64,000 nucleotides of DNA from Macrococcoides caseolyticum (GCF_002902665.1 NZ_PPRM01000008.1:62001-126000), one strand, 5' to 3'. Positions 1-10,988 are shown, numbered from the stretch's first letter. A program made the numbers and translations. The notes: a model not told the origin generated them from the sequence alone.

Positions 1-3000
1 TAGGGTTCCAGTCTTGCATAATATATCCTCTTCAGTTACACCTAGAGACTCAGGGCTCGAGAATATCTTCATCGTTTCTTTATCATCGACAGGAATTGTC
101 TTAGGATCCATACCTGATAAATCCTGGAGCATACGAATCATCGTAGGATCATCGTGTCCGAGGATATCTAGCTTCAATAAATTATCATGTATAGAATGGA
201 AATCAAAATGAGTCGTTTTCCATGCACTGGACTGATCATCTGCAGGATATTGAATCGGTGTAAAATCATAGATATCCATATAATCGGGCACAACGATAAT
301 ACCACCAGGGTGCTGTCCTGTCGTACGTTTGACACCCGTACATGACTTTACAAGCCTATCAATTTCAGCACCACGTTTATGCGTACCTGAATCATTCATA
401 TAGCCCTTCACATAACCGAATGCCGTTTTCTCTGCAACCGTACCGATCGTACCTGCACGGAATACTTTATCTTCTCCAAATAGTACTTTTGTATAGTTAT
501 GTGCGATCGGCTGATATTCTCCGCTAAAGTTTAAGTCAATATCCGGAACTTTATCACCTTTGAATCCTAAGAACGTTTCAAACGGAATATCCTGCCCTTC
601 TTTAATGTAAGGTACATCACAAGATGGACATGATTTATCTGGTAAGTCAAAACCACTCGCAACACTTCCATCTTCAAAGAAATGACTTGAATTACATTTC
701 GGACAAATATAATGAGGAGGTAATGGATTGACTTCAGTGATCTCGGTCATTGTCGCTACAAAACTTGATCCAACCGAACCACGACTCCCTACCAGGTAAC
801 CATCATCCAGACTTTTCTTCACAAGCTTCTGAGAAATTAAATATATCACGGCAAATCCATTACCGATGATACTATCCAGTTCTTTCTCCAGTCTGGCAAC
901 AACAATTTCAGGAAGTTCTTCTCCGTATATACTACGTGCACGTGCATAGCTCATCTCTCGAATCTCTTCATTTGCACCATCGATATTCGGTGTGAACAGT
1001 TTATCCTGAATAGGAATAACCGTCTCTATACGGTCAGCAAGTTCATTGGTGTTTTTGATGACGATTTCATACGCTTTCTCTTCCCCTAAGAAATGGAAGG
1101 CATCTAGCATTTCATCTGTCGTTCTAAAATGTGCATCCGGTAACGTCTGTCTATTCAACGGATTACCCGGATTTGATGCAATCAAGATTTCACGCGCAAT
1201 CTTATCATGTTCATTTAAGTAATGGACATTACCTGTGGCTAGAACTGGAATGTCTAGTTTTTCACCAACGTCGAGGATACGCTGATAGATTTCTTCCATC
1301 GTTTCATTATCACGAATCAAGTCTTTATCTAATAAATGCTGATATAGTGCTTTTGGCTGTACTTCAAGATAATCATAGTAGCGCGCGATTTTCTCAACTT
1401 CTTCCTGATCCTTCTGCATCACCGCCGTAAACACTTCACCGTTATCACACGCACTGCCGACCAGTATACCTTCACGATATTCATTCAAAAGTGAACGCGG
1501 GATTCTTGGTGTTCTATAGAAGTATTTCACCATAGAATCACTTACGATTTTGAAAAGATTCTTTAGTCCTTTCTGATTCTGTACGATTAATGTTACATGC
1601 ATCGGTCGGGCACGTTTATACGCATCCTTATTTGAGAGCTTCAGGTCAATTTCCTTGTGGTTCGTAACACTAAGCGTTTCCATCTGTTTTAACATCTTCA
1701 CAAAGATATGCGCAGTCGTTTCCGCATCATAGATAGCTCTATGGTGCTGTGTTAATTCTACACCATACTTCTTGGCAAGAAAGTTAAGGCCATGTTTGCC
1801 CATTTCAGTATTGATTGTTCTTGAAAGTTCTAACGTATCGATAACACCATTTTCCGTTGGTCCATATCCTAAGCGGTCGAACCCCGTATCGATAAATCCC
1901 ATATCAAAGCTTGCATTATGGGCAACATAGATTGCATCCCCTACAAAATCTTTAAAATCGTTCAATACAGATTCGATCGGCGGTGCATCTATAAGCATAT
2001 CATCAGTGATTCCAGTCAGGTTCTTAATCGTTTCATTCAGACGTTCTCCGGGATTGCTAAAGCGCTCAAACTTATCGATAATTTCTCCGTCTTTTACTTT
2101 AACTGCCGCAAGTTCAATAATTTTATCATATTGTGAGCTTAAACCTGTTGTCTCTACGTCAAAGACGACGTATGTCGCATCTTTCAACGTTATATCTTGT
2201 GGTTTATAAGTGATGTTCACGCCATCATCTACAAGCATCCCTTCTATACCGTAGATCATCTTGATGCCCGCCGCACTTGCTGCAGCATGCGCATCCGGAA
2301 ATGCCTGACAACCGTTATGATCGGTTACCGCGATTGCTTTGTGCCCCCATTTTGCAGCTTGAGCAACATATTTTCCGATATGCGTGATACCATCCATCTG
2401 GCTCATTGCACTATGCAGGTGGAATTCAACACGTTTGTCCTGGGACTTATCTTGCTTTTCAGGTTTTTTGATGGCCTCAATATCATCCATCATCATGACC
2501 AGGTCTCGTACAAAGGTATCCATTTCAATACGACCTTGTACACGTACCCAGTCTCCGATTTTTAATGACTCAAAATGCTCTAGGTCATTCTTTCCTTTAC
2601 GTGTGAACATCTTGACGATTAAAGAATCTGTGTAATCTGTAATTTTAAGCTGCACGATATGTCGTCCACTTTTCAGGGCCTTAATGTCAATATCAAAGAC
2701 TACGCCTTCAAGTGCAACCTTATATTCTTCTTCAATAATGGATTCGATACGTCTAACATTTTCAATTTGTATCGGCTTCCCTATCTGACAACGTGTCACT
2801 TCAGGGCCATCATCTTCCTTACGCTGCTTTTCTCGTTCGATCATCTTTTCCCTTAATATTTTGCTGTGATTCTCTTCTTCTTCCTGTATATACGCTTCTA
2901 AAGATGCCAGCTCTTCTTGTTCAGCATTGTCTGACACTTCAAATATACAGCGTGAGACATTAAAGCCTACGTCTTTAAAGGCTTTAAGAAGCGTGCCATT

Positions 3001-3423
3001 ACAGTTCTTTTCAAAATGAACTTTCTCAATTTCATTGGTTACATGAAACTTCAATATATCACCACTGAATGTAAAGGGTTTACTATTTAACTGATGCTTT
3101 AAGCTCGGACTCATATTCGTCTGATCAATCGCATAAGGAATATATGCGCAGAGTTTTTCTGTATCAAGAGCATCCAATACTTCTATTTCAAATGTCACCG
3201 TTGCAATATGTTCAAAATGTTCTTTAATCTTTGATTTAAGCAAGGCAAATAACTCATATGGCAGGTGCGTATGAAATTTAAAGTACATATGCCATCTACG
3301 GTCATGCTTATAAATATCAATCTTAGTGAGCTCCGCTTCATCGAGATCAGGTATTGTAAATAAATCTTCGATCTGCAGCTGCTTCAACAATACTTTAAAT
3401 TTTTCATTATTATTTATTGTCAC
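1..3423 (-). CDS. polC: DNA polymerase III PolC, alpha subunit (3' end outside window)
   Basis: Replicative DNA polymerase of Gram-positive type. The first 1141 codons are present; the family is about 1440 residues, so the C-terminus lies beyond base 1. Seen in order: N-terminal domain, a PHP domain start with HLHSAMSQMD near residue 330, the inserted DEDD proofreading exonuclease with FDVETTGL near residue 420, and the polymerase palm with PDIDLNFSG, whose aspartates 961 and 963 fall where the catalytic pair of PolC is expected. The start is GTG at 3423, preceded by AAGGTGG about 9 bases upstream; there is no better ATG. It lies downstream of proS, separated by a hairpin. Confidence 0.97.
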   Translation of the reverse strand, partial: MTINNNEKFKVLLKQLQIEDLFTIPDLDEAELTKIDIYKHDRRWHMYFKFHTHLPYELFALLKSKIKEHFEHIATVTFEIEVLDALDTEKLCAYIPYAIDQTNMSPSLKHQLNSKPFTFSGDILKFHVTNEIEKVHFEKNCNGTLLKAFKDVGFNVSRCIFEVSDNAEQEELASLEAYIQEEEENHSKILREKMIEREKQRKEDDGPEVTRCQIGKPIQIENVRRIESIIEEEYKVALEGVVFDIDIKALKSGRHIVQLKITDYTDSLIVKMFTRKGKNDLEHFESLKIGDWVRVQGRIEMDTFVRDLVMMMDDIEAIKKPEKQDKSQDKRVEFHLHSAMSQMDGITHIGKYVAQAAKWGHKAIAVTDHNGCQAFPDAHAAASAAGIKMIYGIEGMLVDDGVNITYKPQDITLKDATYVVFDVETTGLSSQYDKIIELAAVKVKDGEIIDKFERFSNPGERLNETIKNLTGITDDMLIDAPPIESVLNDFKDFVGDAIYVAHNASFDMGFIDTGFDRLGYGPTENGVIDTLELSRTINTEMGKHGLNFLAKKYGVELTQHHRAIYDAETTAHIFVKMLKQMETLSVTNHKEIDLKLSNKDAYKRARPMHVTLIVQNQKGLKNLFKIVSDSMVKYFYRTPRIPRSLLNEYREGILVGSACDNGEVFTAVMQKDQEEVEKIARYYDYLEVQPKALYQHLLDKDLIRDNETMEEIYQRILDVGEKLDIPVLATGNVHYLNEHDKIAREILIASNPGNPLNRQTLPDAHFRTTDEMLDAFHFLGEEKAYEIVIKNTNELADRIETVIPIQDKLFTPNIDGANEEIREMSYARARSIYGEELPEIVVARLEKELDSIIGNGFAVIYLISQKLVKKSLDDGYLVGSRGSVGSSFVATMTEITEVNPLPPHYICPKCNSSHFFEDGSVASGFDLPDKSCPSCDVPYIKEGQDIPFETFLGFKGDKVPDIDLNFSGEYQPIAHNYTKVLFGEDKVFRAGTIGTVAEKTAFGYVKGYMNDSGTHKRGAEIDRLVKSCTGVKRTTGQHPGGIIVVPDYMDIYDFTPIQYPADDQSSAWKTTHFDFHSIHDNLLKLDILGHDDPTMIRMLQDLSGMDPKTIPVDDKETMKIFSSPESLGVTEEDILCKTGTL

Positions 3424-3445
3424 GTTTTTTACCACCTTCAAAATG

Positions 3446-3476
3446 AAAAAGTAACACGCAGGTGCGTATTACTTTT
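3446..3476 (-). terminator. Hairpin with T-tract between proS and polC
   Basis: Twelve-base arms at 3448-3459 and 3464-3475 around a 4-base loop, with one G-U pair in the minus-strand RNA, followed by TTTTT. It has the form of an intrinsic terminator for proS, but it also sits at the predicted 5' end of the polC transcript. Confidence 0.75.
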
Positions 3477-3483
3477 ATTATTC

Positions 3484-3492
3484 ATTATATCA
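3484..3492 (-). promoter_or_regulatory. Extended -10 element, candidate polC promoter
   Basis: On the minus strand the bases read TGATATAAT, an extended -10 (TGnTATAAT) just after the proS stop codon. No convincing -35 is visible. Transcription would start at about 3477, so the polC mRNA would begin almost exactly at the hairpin. Confidence 0.45.
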
Positions 3493-3494
3493 AA

Positions 3495-5201
3495 TTATGA
3501 TTCAAAAGATGCATAAATTGATTGAATCGTTTCTTGTAAATTGTCTATATGGACTTCAACAGCGTCCCCAGTACGACGGTTCTTAACCTCGACAATACCG
3601 TCAGCTGCTTGTTTCCCAACCACCACACGAACCGGTATTCCGATTAAATCTGCATCATTAAATTTCACACCCGCACGTTCTGCTCGGTCATCATATAGTA
3701 CTTCATACTGCGTGCGATATGCATCATAAAGCTGGTCTGCAAGGTTTTTTTGGACTTCCTGTTTAGGATTCACACTGATGATATGCACTTCATATGGCGT
3801 AATAGCAGTTGGCCATATAATACCTTTATCATCGTTATGCTGCTCGATCACTGCTGATAATGTACGTGAAACACCTATTCCATAACATCCCATTACCATA
3901 GGCTCTGCTCGGCCTTGATCGTTTAAGAAAGTCGCATTCATACTTTCACTGTACTTTGTTCCGAGTTTAAACACTTGGCCGATTTCTATACCTTCTGCAA
4001 ATTTAACTGGACCACTACCATCTGCAGCTGGTTCACCTTCTAATATAAATCGGAAATCACCATAGGCTTTCACGTTAAAGTCACGATCTACATTAGCATT
4101 CACATAATGATAATCATCTTCATTTGCACCGACTGCTAAATTATTGAGATCCTGTACACTGTTATCTGCATAGATATCAATCTTATTAACTCCGACGGGT
4201 CCTAGTGAACCTGGGCTCGCATCTAGGATTGAACGAATGTCATCCTCTGTTGCCATCTCTACATGTTCTGTTCCAAAGAATGATCTTACCTTAATATCAT
4301 TCAATTCATGATGTCCACGAATTAAGAACATTACAAACTGGTCATCAACTTTAACAATCATCGATTTTACAATTTCATCTAGGTCACGTTTCAAGAAATC
4401 TGCTAATTGCTGCGCTGTTTTTACGCCAGGCGTATGTACTTTTTCTAATACGTTCTCTTCTGTATGTTTCTTATTTGGATGGTATACGACTTCTGCTTTT
4501 TCGATATTTGCTGCATAATCACTGCCATCCGTATAACAAATCGTATCTTCACCAATTTCCGCTAACGCCATAAATTCATGTGTGTGGCTTCCACCAATTG
4601 CACCACTATCTGCGATAACTGGACGGAACTGTAAGTTTAGACGCGAGAAAATCTTCGAATATGCATTATACATATCCTGATATGTCTCATCAAGTGACGC
4701 TTCTGTTGCATGGAAGCTATATGCATCCTTCATAATAAATTCACGGCCACGTAACAATCCAAATCTAGGACGCTTCTCATCTCGAAACTTGTTTTGAATC
4801 TGGAATAACGTTACCGGTAACTTCTTATATGACTTTAATTCATCACGCACTAGTGATGTAATGATTTCTTCATGTGTTGGTCCGAGCGCAAATTCACGAC
4901 CATGACGGTCTGTCATGCGCATAAGCTCTGCGCCATAACTTTGCCAGCGACCAGACTCGCTCCAAAGCTCTGAAGGCTGTAAGGCAGGCATTAATATTTC
5001 TACACCATCAATCGCTTCCATCTCTTCACGGACAATTGACTCGATTTTATTTAATACGCGTTTAGCAATCGGTAAGTAACTATACACACCACTTGCGACT
5101 TGTTTGATCATCCCTGCTTTAAGCAGTAGCTGATGACTCTTGCTATCTGCATCGCTTGGAACTTCTCTTAATGTTGGAATAAACATTTTACTCTGTTTCA
5201 T
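3495..5201 (-). CDS. proS: Prolyl-tRNA synthetase
   Basis: Class II aminoacyl-tRNA synthetase that charges tRNA-Pro in the cytoplasm. It has 568 residues, the length of bacterial-type ProRS with an inserted editing domain. Seen: class II motif region [17 protein letters not shown] near residue 150, GGSHTHEFM near 205, an INS/YbaK-like editing insert roughly 230-390, motif 3 [10 protein letters not shown] near 440, and a C-terminal anticodon-binding domain ending in [14 protein letters not shown] is preceded by AGGAGGC. It has its own promoter upstream, with rseP ending in a terminator before it; no T-box leader is visible in the short gap. Confidence 0.97.
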   Translation of the reverse strand: MKQSKMFIPTLREVPSDADSKSHQLLLKAGMIKQVASGVYSYLPIAKRVLNKIESIVREEMEAIDGVEILMPALQPSELWSESGRWQSYGAELMRMTDRHGREFALGPTHEEIITSLVRDELKSYKKLPVTLFQIQNKFRDEKRPRFGLLRGREFIMKDAYSFHATEASLDETYQDMYNAYSKIFSRLNLQFRPVIADSGAIGGSHTHEFMALAEIGEDTICYTDGSDYAANIEKAEVVYHPNKKHTEENVLEKVHTPGVKTAQQLADFLKRDLDEIVKSMIVKVDDQFVMFLIRGHHELNDIKVRSFFGTEHVEMATEDDIRSILDASPGSLGPVGVNKIDIYADNSVQDLNNLAVGANEDDYHYVNANVDRDFNVKAYGDFRFILEGEPAADGSGPVKFAEGIEIGQVFKLGTKYSESMNATFLNDQGRAEPMVMGCYGIGVSRTLSAVIEQHNDDKGIIWPTAITPYEVHIISVNPKQEVQKNLADQLYDAYRTQYEVLYDDRAERAGVKFNDADLIGIPVRVVVGKQAADGIVEVKNRRTGDAVEVHIDNLQETIQSIYASFES

Positions 5202-5230
5202 AGCTGCCTCCTAAAATCTATAATACATAT

Positions 5231-5258
5231 ATCATATAATAAAATATTCATTAATCAA
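5231..5258 (-). promoter_or_regulatory. Candidate sigma-A promoter of proS
   Basis: Minus strand TTGATT (5258-5253), 16 bases, TATGAT (5236-5231), located between the rseP terminator and the proS ribosome binding site. Confidence 0.55.
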
Positions 5259-5260
5259 AC

Positions 5261-5291
5261 AAAAAATAAACAGCACTGTGCTGTTTATTTT
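5261..5291 (-). terminator. Intrinsic terminator of rseP
   Basis: Arms of about 11-13 bases (around 5263-5275 and 5279-5291) overlap the rseP stop codon; the minus-strand RNA continues into a run of six Ts. Confidence 0.8.
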
Positions 5292-6565
5292 AAGAAGTAT
5301 CTTGAAATATCGTTCCACGTCACCATTATCATCACAAAGAACATAAAGATTACCCCTGCTCCGACGATAATCATCTCGACACGTTTATTCACAGGACGTC
5401 TGAATATAGCCTCATACAGAACAAACAATATACGTCCGCCGTCTAAAGCAGGAACAGGTATCAAATTCATAATGCCGATGTTTATAGAAAGCATTGCTGC
5501 TAAATTGAGCAGTGGGATAAGTCCTTGCTGCGCAACAGTATCTGTAAATTTATAGATACCTACAGGTCCATTTAACATGTTAAAAGAAAAACTACCCGTA
5601 AATATAGAAGTGAACAGTTCAATAAGTAATGTAAAGATCAGCGTTGCATAGCGCATCGTTTCATTAAAACCATTAATGAATGGATCTGTCAGTGAGAACT
5701 GTCTTTCTGGTAAGAAACCAATCTGATATGTCGTTTCTTTCTTTGTTTTAGAAATCTGAGTGACGACCTTCTTAGGTTCTAGCTTAATGCTTTCAGTCTT
5801 AGTTCCGCGTTCAACAGTAACAACTAATGGTTTACCCTCATTATTAGCAAGGTATGCTTTTATCTCACCGAACGTATTTACCTTCTCGTCATTAAGCTGT
5901 ATAATTCTATCACCTGTTTTCAGTCCAGCACTCATTGCAGGAGAATCTTCAGCTACTTCTTTCACAGAATTTGTAGGAGAACCTATCATAAATGCAATGA
6001 TAATACATAGTACAAGTGTCAACAGAAAATTAAAGAATGGCCCTGCAAATAATGTTAAGAACTTTGGCCACGGTTTCTTCGTTCTGAACTGTCTGCTCGG
6101 AGGAGCAATCTGAACTAAGTCCCCTTCACGAACAAAATATGACTGCTCTGCAATTTGAAGACGCTCTTGCTGCTGCGTATATTGATTGATGCCTTCAATA
6201 AACATTGCATCATCGAAATCACTATCAATAACTTCAATTTGTTCGATTTGCTGGAATTGATGCTGCTCATCAAGCAGAATATGTGTCACTTCGCCATCAG
6301 AATTCTTCTTAATATTAACATTCATCCCTGCTTTTAGCGGGTTTTCTTCCATACCGCTTCCAGCCATCATGACATACCCACCGACAGGCAGCATACGAAT
6401 CGTGTACAGCGTCTCATTCTTCTTGTAAGAGAAGAGCTTCGGTCCCATACCGATTGCAAACTCTGGACACATGATACCCGCACGTTTAGCTAAGATTAAA
6501 TGCCCGAGTTCATGCACCGTAACAATTAATCCAAAAACTAATATAAAGGCTAATAATCCTAACAT
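5285..6565 (-). CDS. rseP: Site-2 membrane zinc metalloprotease RseP
   Basis: Intramembrane protease that cleaves transmembrane substrates such as anti-sigma factors and signal-peptide remnants. Seen in 426 residues: HELGH at 18-22 in the first membrane helix (zinc ligands and catalytic Glu), a PDZ-like segment around 205-265 (AMSAGLKTGDRIIQLN), and the second zinc motif NLIPVPALDGGRI near 365, with four hydrophobic segments. It follows dxr by 2 bases and is very likely cotranscribed with it, the order known from staphylococci. It ends in a terminator. Confidence 0.96.
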   Translation of the reverse strand: MLGLLAFILVFGLIVTVHELGHLILAKRAGIMCPEFAIGMGPKLFSYKKNETLYTIRMLPVGGYVMMAGSGMEENPLKAGMNVNIKKNSDGEVTHILLDEQHQFQQIEQIEVIDSDFDDAMFIEGINQYTQQQERLQIAEQSYFVREGDLVQIAPPSRQFRTKKPWPKFLTLFAGPFFNFLLTLVLCIIIAFMIGSPTNSVKEVAEDSPAMSAGLKTGDRIIQLNDEKVNTFGEIKAYLANNEGKPLVVTVERGTKTESIKLEPKKVVTQISKTKKETTYQIGFLPERQFSLTDPFINGFNETMRYATLIFTLLIELFTSIFTGSFSFNMLNGPVGIYKFTDTVAQQGLIPLLNLAAMLSINIGIMNLIPVPALDGGRILFVLYEAIFRRPVNKRVEMIIVGAGVIFMFFVMIMVTWNDISRYFLK

Positions 6566-6567
6566 CG

Positions 6568-7698
6568 CTACACCTCATACTTTCTTGACTTATACTGTGC
6601 ATCAATTTCAAGAATGGTTTCAAGATCCGGACTTTGTATCACATCATGTGTATTCATTTCACGTTCAATAATTGTCTCAATATCTAAAAAACCAATCTCT
6701 CCATCTAAAAACTGCTGTACGACAACTTCGTTGACTGCATTCATTACAACTGGCATCGTGCCACCAATACTGATCGCATCATAGGCGAGTTTCAGACATC
6801 GATATCTATCAAAATCCATCGCTTTAAAGTCCAACTGACCAACTTCAGCAAGATTTAGACGTTCTGCTTTACGCGCGAGACGATCTGGATAACTAAATGC
6901 ATAAAGAATAGGCATACGCATATCCGGTGTTCCAAGCTGAGCAATCACACTTGTATCATTGAACTCTACCATTGAGTGTATGATACTTTGCTTATGTAAC
7001 AAAGTTTCAATTTTATCGATCGGCATATCAAACAGCCATCTTGCTTCAATGACCTCAAGTCCTTTATTCATCATTGTCGCAGAATCAATTGTAATCTTCT
7101 TGCCCATCGACCAGTTCGGATGTTTCAGTGCATCCTGTACAGTGACATCTTTCAGTGCCTCGCGAGATAACTCTCTAAATGAACCTCCACTCGCCGTAAT
7201 AATCAGTTTCTCAATATGTTTATGATCTTCACCATTCAAGCACTGAAAGATAGCAGAATGTTCTGAATCTACAGGTATAATATTCACATTGTATTCACGT
7301 GCGAGCTGCATAATAATTTCTCCTGCAACAACAAGCGTCTCTTTATTGGCAAGCGCAATATCGATGCCGTGCTTAATCGCATGCACAGTAGGCTTTAAGC
7401 CGACACTCCCCATAATTGAATTTAAGAGCATGTCATTTTTGACATATGCAGCTATTTCCATCAATCCGTCATTACCATATACGACTTTAATAGATGATGA
7501 TTGAATCTTATCTATATCTTCTTTATCTTGTACACAGCAGATATCCGGCCTAAATTCTTCTATAATTTTATTTGCCAGCTCTAAATTCTTACCGACTGAG
7601 AAACTTACAAGCTTATAAGTATCCGGATATTGTCTTATAATGTCTAATCCTTGTGTACCAACTGAACCACTGGCACCTAATATTCCTATGTTTTTCAT
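6568..7698 (-). CDS. dxr: 1-deoxy-D-xylulose 5-phosphate reductoisomerase
   Basis: Converts DXP to 2-C-methyl-D-erythritol 4-phosphate using NADPH, the committing step of the MEP isoprenoid pathway. The NADPH-binding motif GASGSVG is at residues 8-14; the metal and substrate-binding block [22 protein letters not shown] lies near 205-225. Length 376 is usual. ATG has AGGTGA upstream. Note that many Staphylococcus use the mevalonate pathway and lack dxr, so presence of dxr here together with uppS points to Macrococcus or another non-Staphylococcus genus (from memory of the family, not checked). Confidence 0.96.
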   Translation of the reverse strand: MKNIGILGASGSVGTQGLDIIRQYPDTYKLVSFSVGKNLELANKIIEEFRPDICCVQDKEDIDKIQSSSIKVVYGNDGLMEIAAYVKNDMLLNSIMGSVGLKPTVHAIKHGIDIALANKETLVVAGEIIMQLAREYNVNIIPVDSEHSAIFQCLNGEDHKHIEKLIITASGGSFRELSREALKDVTVQDALKHPNWSMGKKITIDSATMMNKGLEVIEARWLFDMPIDKIETLLHKQSIIHSMVEFNDTSVIAQLGTPDMRMPILYAFSYPDRLARKAERLNLAEVGQLDFKAMDFDRYRCLKLAYDAISIGGTMPVVMNAVNEVVVQQFLDGEIGFLDIETIIEREMNTHDVIQSPDLETILEIDAQYKSRKYEV

Positions 7699-7779
7699 TG
7701 CTTCACCTTTTTTACGTTTAATAGCTTTATTCTATCATAAATCTTGCAATCGTCATAAGAAATTCAAATACTGATCTAC

Positions 7780-7828
7780 CACAAAAAATAACCCTATTCA
7801 TGATTAAACAAGGCACGAATAGGGTTGT
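7780..7828 (-). terminator. Intrinsic terminator of cdsA
   Basis: Ten-base arms at 7790-7799 and 7817-7826 with a 17-base loop; minus-strand RNA continues TTATTTTTT. Confidence 0.75.
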
Positions 7829-7850
7829 AGCTATAAAGAGATACTATGAT

Positions 7851-8636
7851 TTACTTGAAACTGATCAACAATATGTTCATTAAAGGTAATACAAAGATAA
7901 ATGAATCGAAGCGGTCAAGAATCCCACCGTGACCCGGCAGAAGATTCCCTGAGTCTTTAACGTCGAAATGACGCTTTAATGCACTTTCCACTAAATCACC
8001 GAGCTGACCGAACATACTGAATAACCAAGTTACTAGGATCAGTGGCAAGATCGATAGTGGCATATCATAATTGATGCTGAATATAATTGCTATTATCGTA
8101 GAACTTAGAATACCTCCTACAAAGCCTTCTATCGTTTTATTGGGACTGATTTCTGGCCACAGCTTATTCTTGCCAAATAAACGCCCAAATATGTATGCAC
8201 CTGTATCTGTGACCCATACGATAAGCAAAGCAAATAAGATATAAATCAGACCGTTATTACGCGTCTCGTAGAAATACATAAAACCAATCCCAATATATGC
8301 AACTGCAAGCATACAAAATGCAGCATCTACGAAATTAAATCTATTCTTACTCATCACTGTATAACTAAGCATAATCAAACTCATTAATATCAAAAAAGGA
8401 ACCTGATAATCAAGCGCAACAAGCTTACTTTTTTCTGGTGACATAATTAAACATAGCGCAATGACACTAATGATGCCAGGTAATGAATAAAGCTTGATAT
8501 TCTTCATATTTAATACTTCTTTAAGCGCTACAATCGCAAGTAAGTATGCCATAATTAATAGTGGCAGCTTTCCATATACAACTACAGGCAAAAAAACTGC
8601 CATTGCGATTATCGCAGTAATCGTTCTCGTTTTCAT
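7851..8636 (-). CDS. cdsA: Phosphatidate cytidylyltransferase
   Basis: Integral membrane enzyme that makes CDP-diacylglycerol from phosphatidate and CTP for phospholipid synthesis. The 261 residues are mostly hydrophobic, with about seven to eight membrane segments. The C-terminal family signature is visible: [21 protein letters not shown], followed by ILDRFDS near residue 240. It lies 10 bases after uppS and ends in a terminator. Confidence 0.95.
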   Translation of the reverse strand: MKTRTITAIIAMAVFLPVVVYGKLPLLIMAYLLAIVALKEVLNMKNIKLYSLPGIISVIALCLIMSPEKSKLVALDYQVPFLILMSLIMLSYTVMSKNRFNFVDAAFCMLAVAYIGIGFMYFYETRNNGLIYILFALLIVWVTDTGAYIFGRLFGKNKLWPEISPNKTIEGFVGGILSSTIIAIIFSINYDMPLSILPLILVTWLFSMFGQLGDLVESALKRHFDVKDSGNLLPGHGGILDRFDSFIFVLPLMNILLISFK

Positions 8637-8646
8637 GATTTACTCC

Positions 8647-9396
8647 TTATAGTCCACCGAATCGTCTATGTCGATTCTGGTATATTGAAATACACTTATC
8701 TAAACTTTGTACTGTAAAGTCTGGCCAGTATTCATCTACAAACACAAACTCACTATACGAACATTGCCAGATTAGAAAGTTACTTAAGCGCTCTTCGCCA
8801 GATGTACGAATGAGAAGTTCTGGATCTGGCATGCCTTTTGTAAATAGAAATTCATTAAACTGAGATTCATTGATTTCATCTAATGAAATCTCTCCAGATT
8901 TATATTGTTCTGCAATTAACTGTACCGCAGAGATAATTTCTTTTCTGCCACCGTAGTTCAATGCAAATACTAACTTCAATCCTGTATTATCCTTTGTTCT
9001 TTCTTTCGCCTCTAGTACAGCATGCTTTGTGTGCTCTGGCAGATCATCAATAAATCCGATCGTCTCTACCTTCACGTTCTTTGCAACTAATTCCGGAAGA
9101 AAGGTATTTAAGAAATCTCCTGGTAACTTCATTAAATAATTTATTTCATCTTTAGGTCGCGACCAGTTTTCAGTAGAAAATGCATACAATGTTAAATATT
9201 CTACACCCAGATCACTTGCATGTCCTGTTATCTTCTTTACTGTCTGCATGCCTTCGTAGTGCCCTTTGATGCGCGGCATCTTCTTAGCTTTCGCCCATCT
9301 CCCATTACCATCCATTATAATAGCAATGTGTTTCGGAATATGCGCCTTATTCAATTGAATGTTTTCTGTCACTTTCCTTTTTTTAAATGGGAACAT
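8647..9396 (-). CDS. uppS: Undecaprenyl diphosphate synthase
   Basis: Cis-prenyltransferase that builds the C55 lipid carrier for peptidoglycan and teichoic acid synthesis. Family signature IAIIMDGNGRWAKAK begins near residue 24 with the catalytic Asp; the C-terminal block PDPELLIRTSGEERLSNFL is also intact. Length 249 is usual. It is probably cotranscribed with cdsA. Its product is the acceptor lipid for the sugar-carrier step proposed for the glycosylation cassette at 25248-31739. Confidence 0.96.
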   Translation of the reverse strand: MFPFKKRKVTENIQLNKAHIPKHIAIIMDGNGRWAKAKKMPRIKGHYEGMQTVKKITGHASDLGVEYLTLYAFSTENWSRPKDEINYLMKLPGDFLNTFLPELVAKNVKVETIGFIDDLPEHTKHAVLEAKERTKDNTGLKLVFALNYGGRKEIISAVQLIAEQYKSGEISLDEINESQFNEFLFTKGMPDPELLIRTSGEERLSNFLIWQCSYSEFVFVDEYWPDFTVQSLDKCISIYQNRHRRFGGL

Positions 9397-9462
9397 AGCG
9401 GCCTCCGTAATTCAACTTATTCATTTATTTTAACATAAGATATATGTATATTCATGAAAATC

Positions 9463-9500
9463 ACAAAAAAAGGTCGAGCCAAAAAAATGATTTGGCTCGC
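9463..9500 (-). terminator. Intrinsic terminator of frr
   Basis: Nine-base arms 9475-9483 and 9491-9499, 7-base loop, then a run of seven Ts on the minus strand. Confidence 0.85.
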
Positions 9501-9538
9501 CATTTATTCAAACTATAATTTATTTTATTACACTTATA

Positions 9539-10096
9539 CTATACTTCTAAAATATCTTTTTCTTTAGAAGCAGTTAATTCATCAATCTTCTTAATAAATT
9601 TATCAGTTTCGGCTTGAACATCATCAGAAAATGATTTTAAATCATCTTCAGTAATATCCCCTGCTTTTTCAGCTTTCTTAAGTGCATCGTTTGCATCACG
9701 ACGAATATTACGAATCGCAATCTTTGAATTCTCAGCTTCTTTCTTAGCTTCTTTAACAAGTTCTCTACGGCGTTCTTCTGTTAAAGCTGGCACTGTAATA
9801 CGGATTACATTTCCGTCTGAAGTTGGGTTAACACCGAGGTTTGCCATATTGATTGCCTTTAAAATATCATCAATCGATGTTTTATCATAAGGTGTAACTA
9901 ACAGCATTCTTGGTTCAGGAACTGATATACCTGCTAATTGCTGAACTGGTGTTTCAGCACCGTAATAAACTACAGATACACGATCTAATAGATTAGCATT
10001 TGCATGGCCCGCACGAATTGCAGCAAAGTCACGCTGTAAGCTCTCGATACTCTTTTCCATCTTTGATTTTAATTCATTCATAATTTCAGTTGTCAT
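9539..10096 (-). CDS. frr: Ribosome recycling factor
   Basis: Splits post-termination ribosomes together with EF-G. It has 185 residues, the normal length. The long helical arms are evident ([30 protein letters not shown] near 110-140), as is the conserved [13 protein letters not shown] near residue 28. It follows pyrH by 25 bases with a good ribosome binding site (AAGGAGAAA), and terminates at the hairpin 9463-9500. Confidence 0.96.
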   Translation of the reverse strand: MTTEIMNELKSKMEKSIESLQRDFAAIRAGHANANLLDRVSVVYYGAETPVQQLAGISVPEPRMLLVTPYDKTSIDDILKAINMANLGVNPTSDGNVIRITVPALTEERRRELVKEAKKEAENSKIAIRNIRRDANDALKKAEKAGDITEDDLKSFSDDVQAETDKFIKKIDELTASKEKDILEV

Positions 10097-10121
10097 TCTT
10101 TTTCTCCTTTGATCCTAAATT

Positions 10122-10844
10122 TTATTTTGTGATGGTAGTACCTATCTCTTCACCCATAATAGCACGTTTAATATTACCATCTTCCATAATTGAGAATACC
10201 ACGAGTGGAATATCATTGTCCATACAGAATGAGCTTGCTGTTGAATCCATTACCTGCAGCCCTTCTTGTAACATTTCAATATATGTTAATGTTTCATATT
10301 TCTTCGCATTTGGATCAAGTTTCGGATCCGCTGAATATACACCGTCTACGTTATTCTTACCCATAAGGATGACATCTGCTTCCATCTCCGCAGCACGTAA
10401 TGCAGCTGTCGTATCTGTTGAGAAATAAGGATTTCCAATACCAGCAGCAAAGATGACAACTCGACCTTTCTCAAGATGGCGTATCGCTCGACGTCGAATG
10501 TAAGGTTCTGCAACTTGCTTCATCTCAATTGAAGTTAGCACACGCGTGTCACAATCCAATTGTTCTAAAGAGTCCTGTAATGCTAATGAATTCATTACCG
10601 TAGCAAGCATCCCCATATAGTCAGCAGTACCACGGTCCATACCTAGGTCACTTCCCGTTTTACCGCGCCATATGTTACCCCCGCCTACGATTACAGCAAT
10701 CTCGCAATCCATCTTTGCTACTTCTGCCACTTGTTTCGCTACACTTTTAATCACAAACGGATTAATGCCAAAGCCTGTTTCTCCGGCAAGCGCTTCTCCA
10801 CTTAACTTTAATACGACACGTTTATATTTAGAAGTTTCAATCAT
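10122..10844 (-). CDS. pyrH: UMP kinase
   Basis: Phosphorylates UMP to UDP; amino-acid-kinase fold, hexameric in bacteria. The 240-residue product aligns by eye with S. aureus PyrH over its whole length ([43 protein letters not shown]). An in-frame ATG 12 codons upstream exists, but GAGAGGA just before the ATG at 10844 and the family's N-terminus favour the shorter form. It is followed by frr. Confidence 0.95.
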   Translation of the reverse strand: MIETSKYKRVVLKLSGEALAGETGFGINPFVIKSVAKQVAEVAKMDCEIAVIVGGGNIWRGKTGSDLGMDRGTADYMGMLATVMNSLALQDSLEQLDCDTRVLTSIEMKQVAEPYIRRRAIRHLEKGRVVIFAAGIGNPYFSTDTTAALRAAEMEADVILMGKNNVDGVYSADPKLDPNAKKYETLTYIEMLQEGLQVMDSTASSFCMDNDIPLVVFSIMEDGNIKRAIMGEEIGTTITK

Positions 10845-10956
10845 TATTACCCGTCCTCTCAAAATATGTGTATTGTACACAAAACTATAGCCATTATATC
10901 AATAATCTTCTGTTAAATAAATCATTATATGTAGTTTTTCTAACCTTTTATGTATA

Positions 10957-10981
10957 AAAAAAGACACCGAAGTGTCTTTAT
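10957..10981 (-). terminator. Intrinsic terminator of tsf
   Basis: Eight-base arms 10960-10967 and 10972-10979 with a 4-base loop and T-run on the minus strand. Confidence 0.8.
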
Positions 10982-10988
10982 CAGAACA

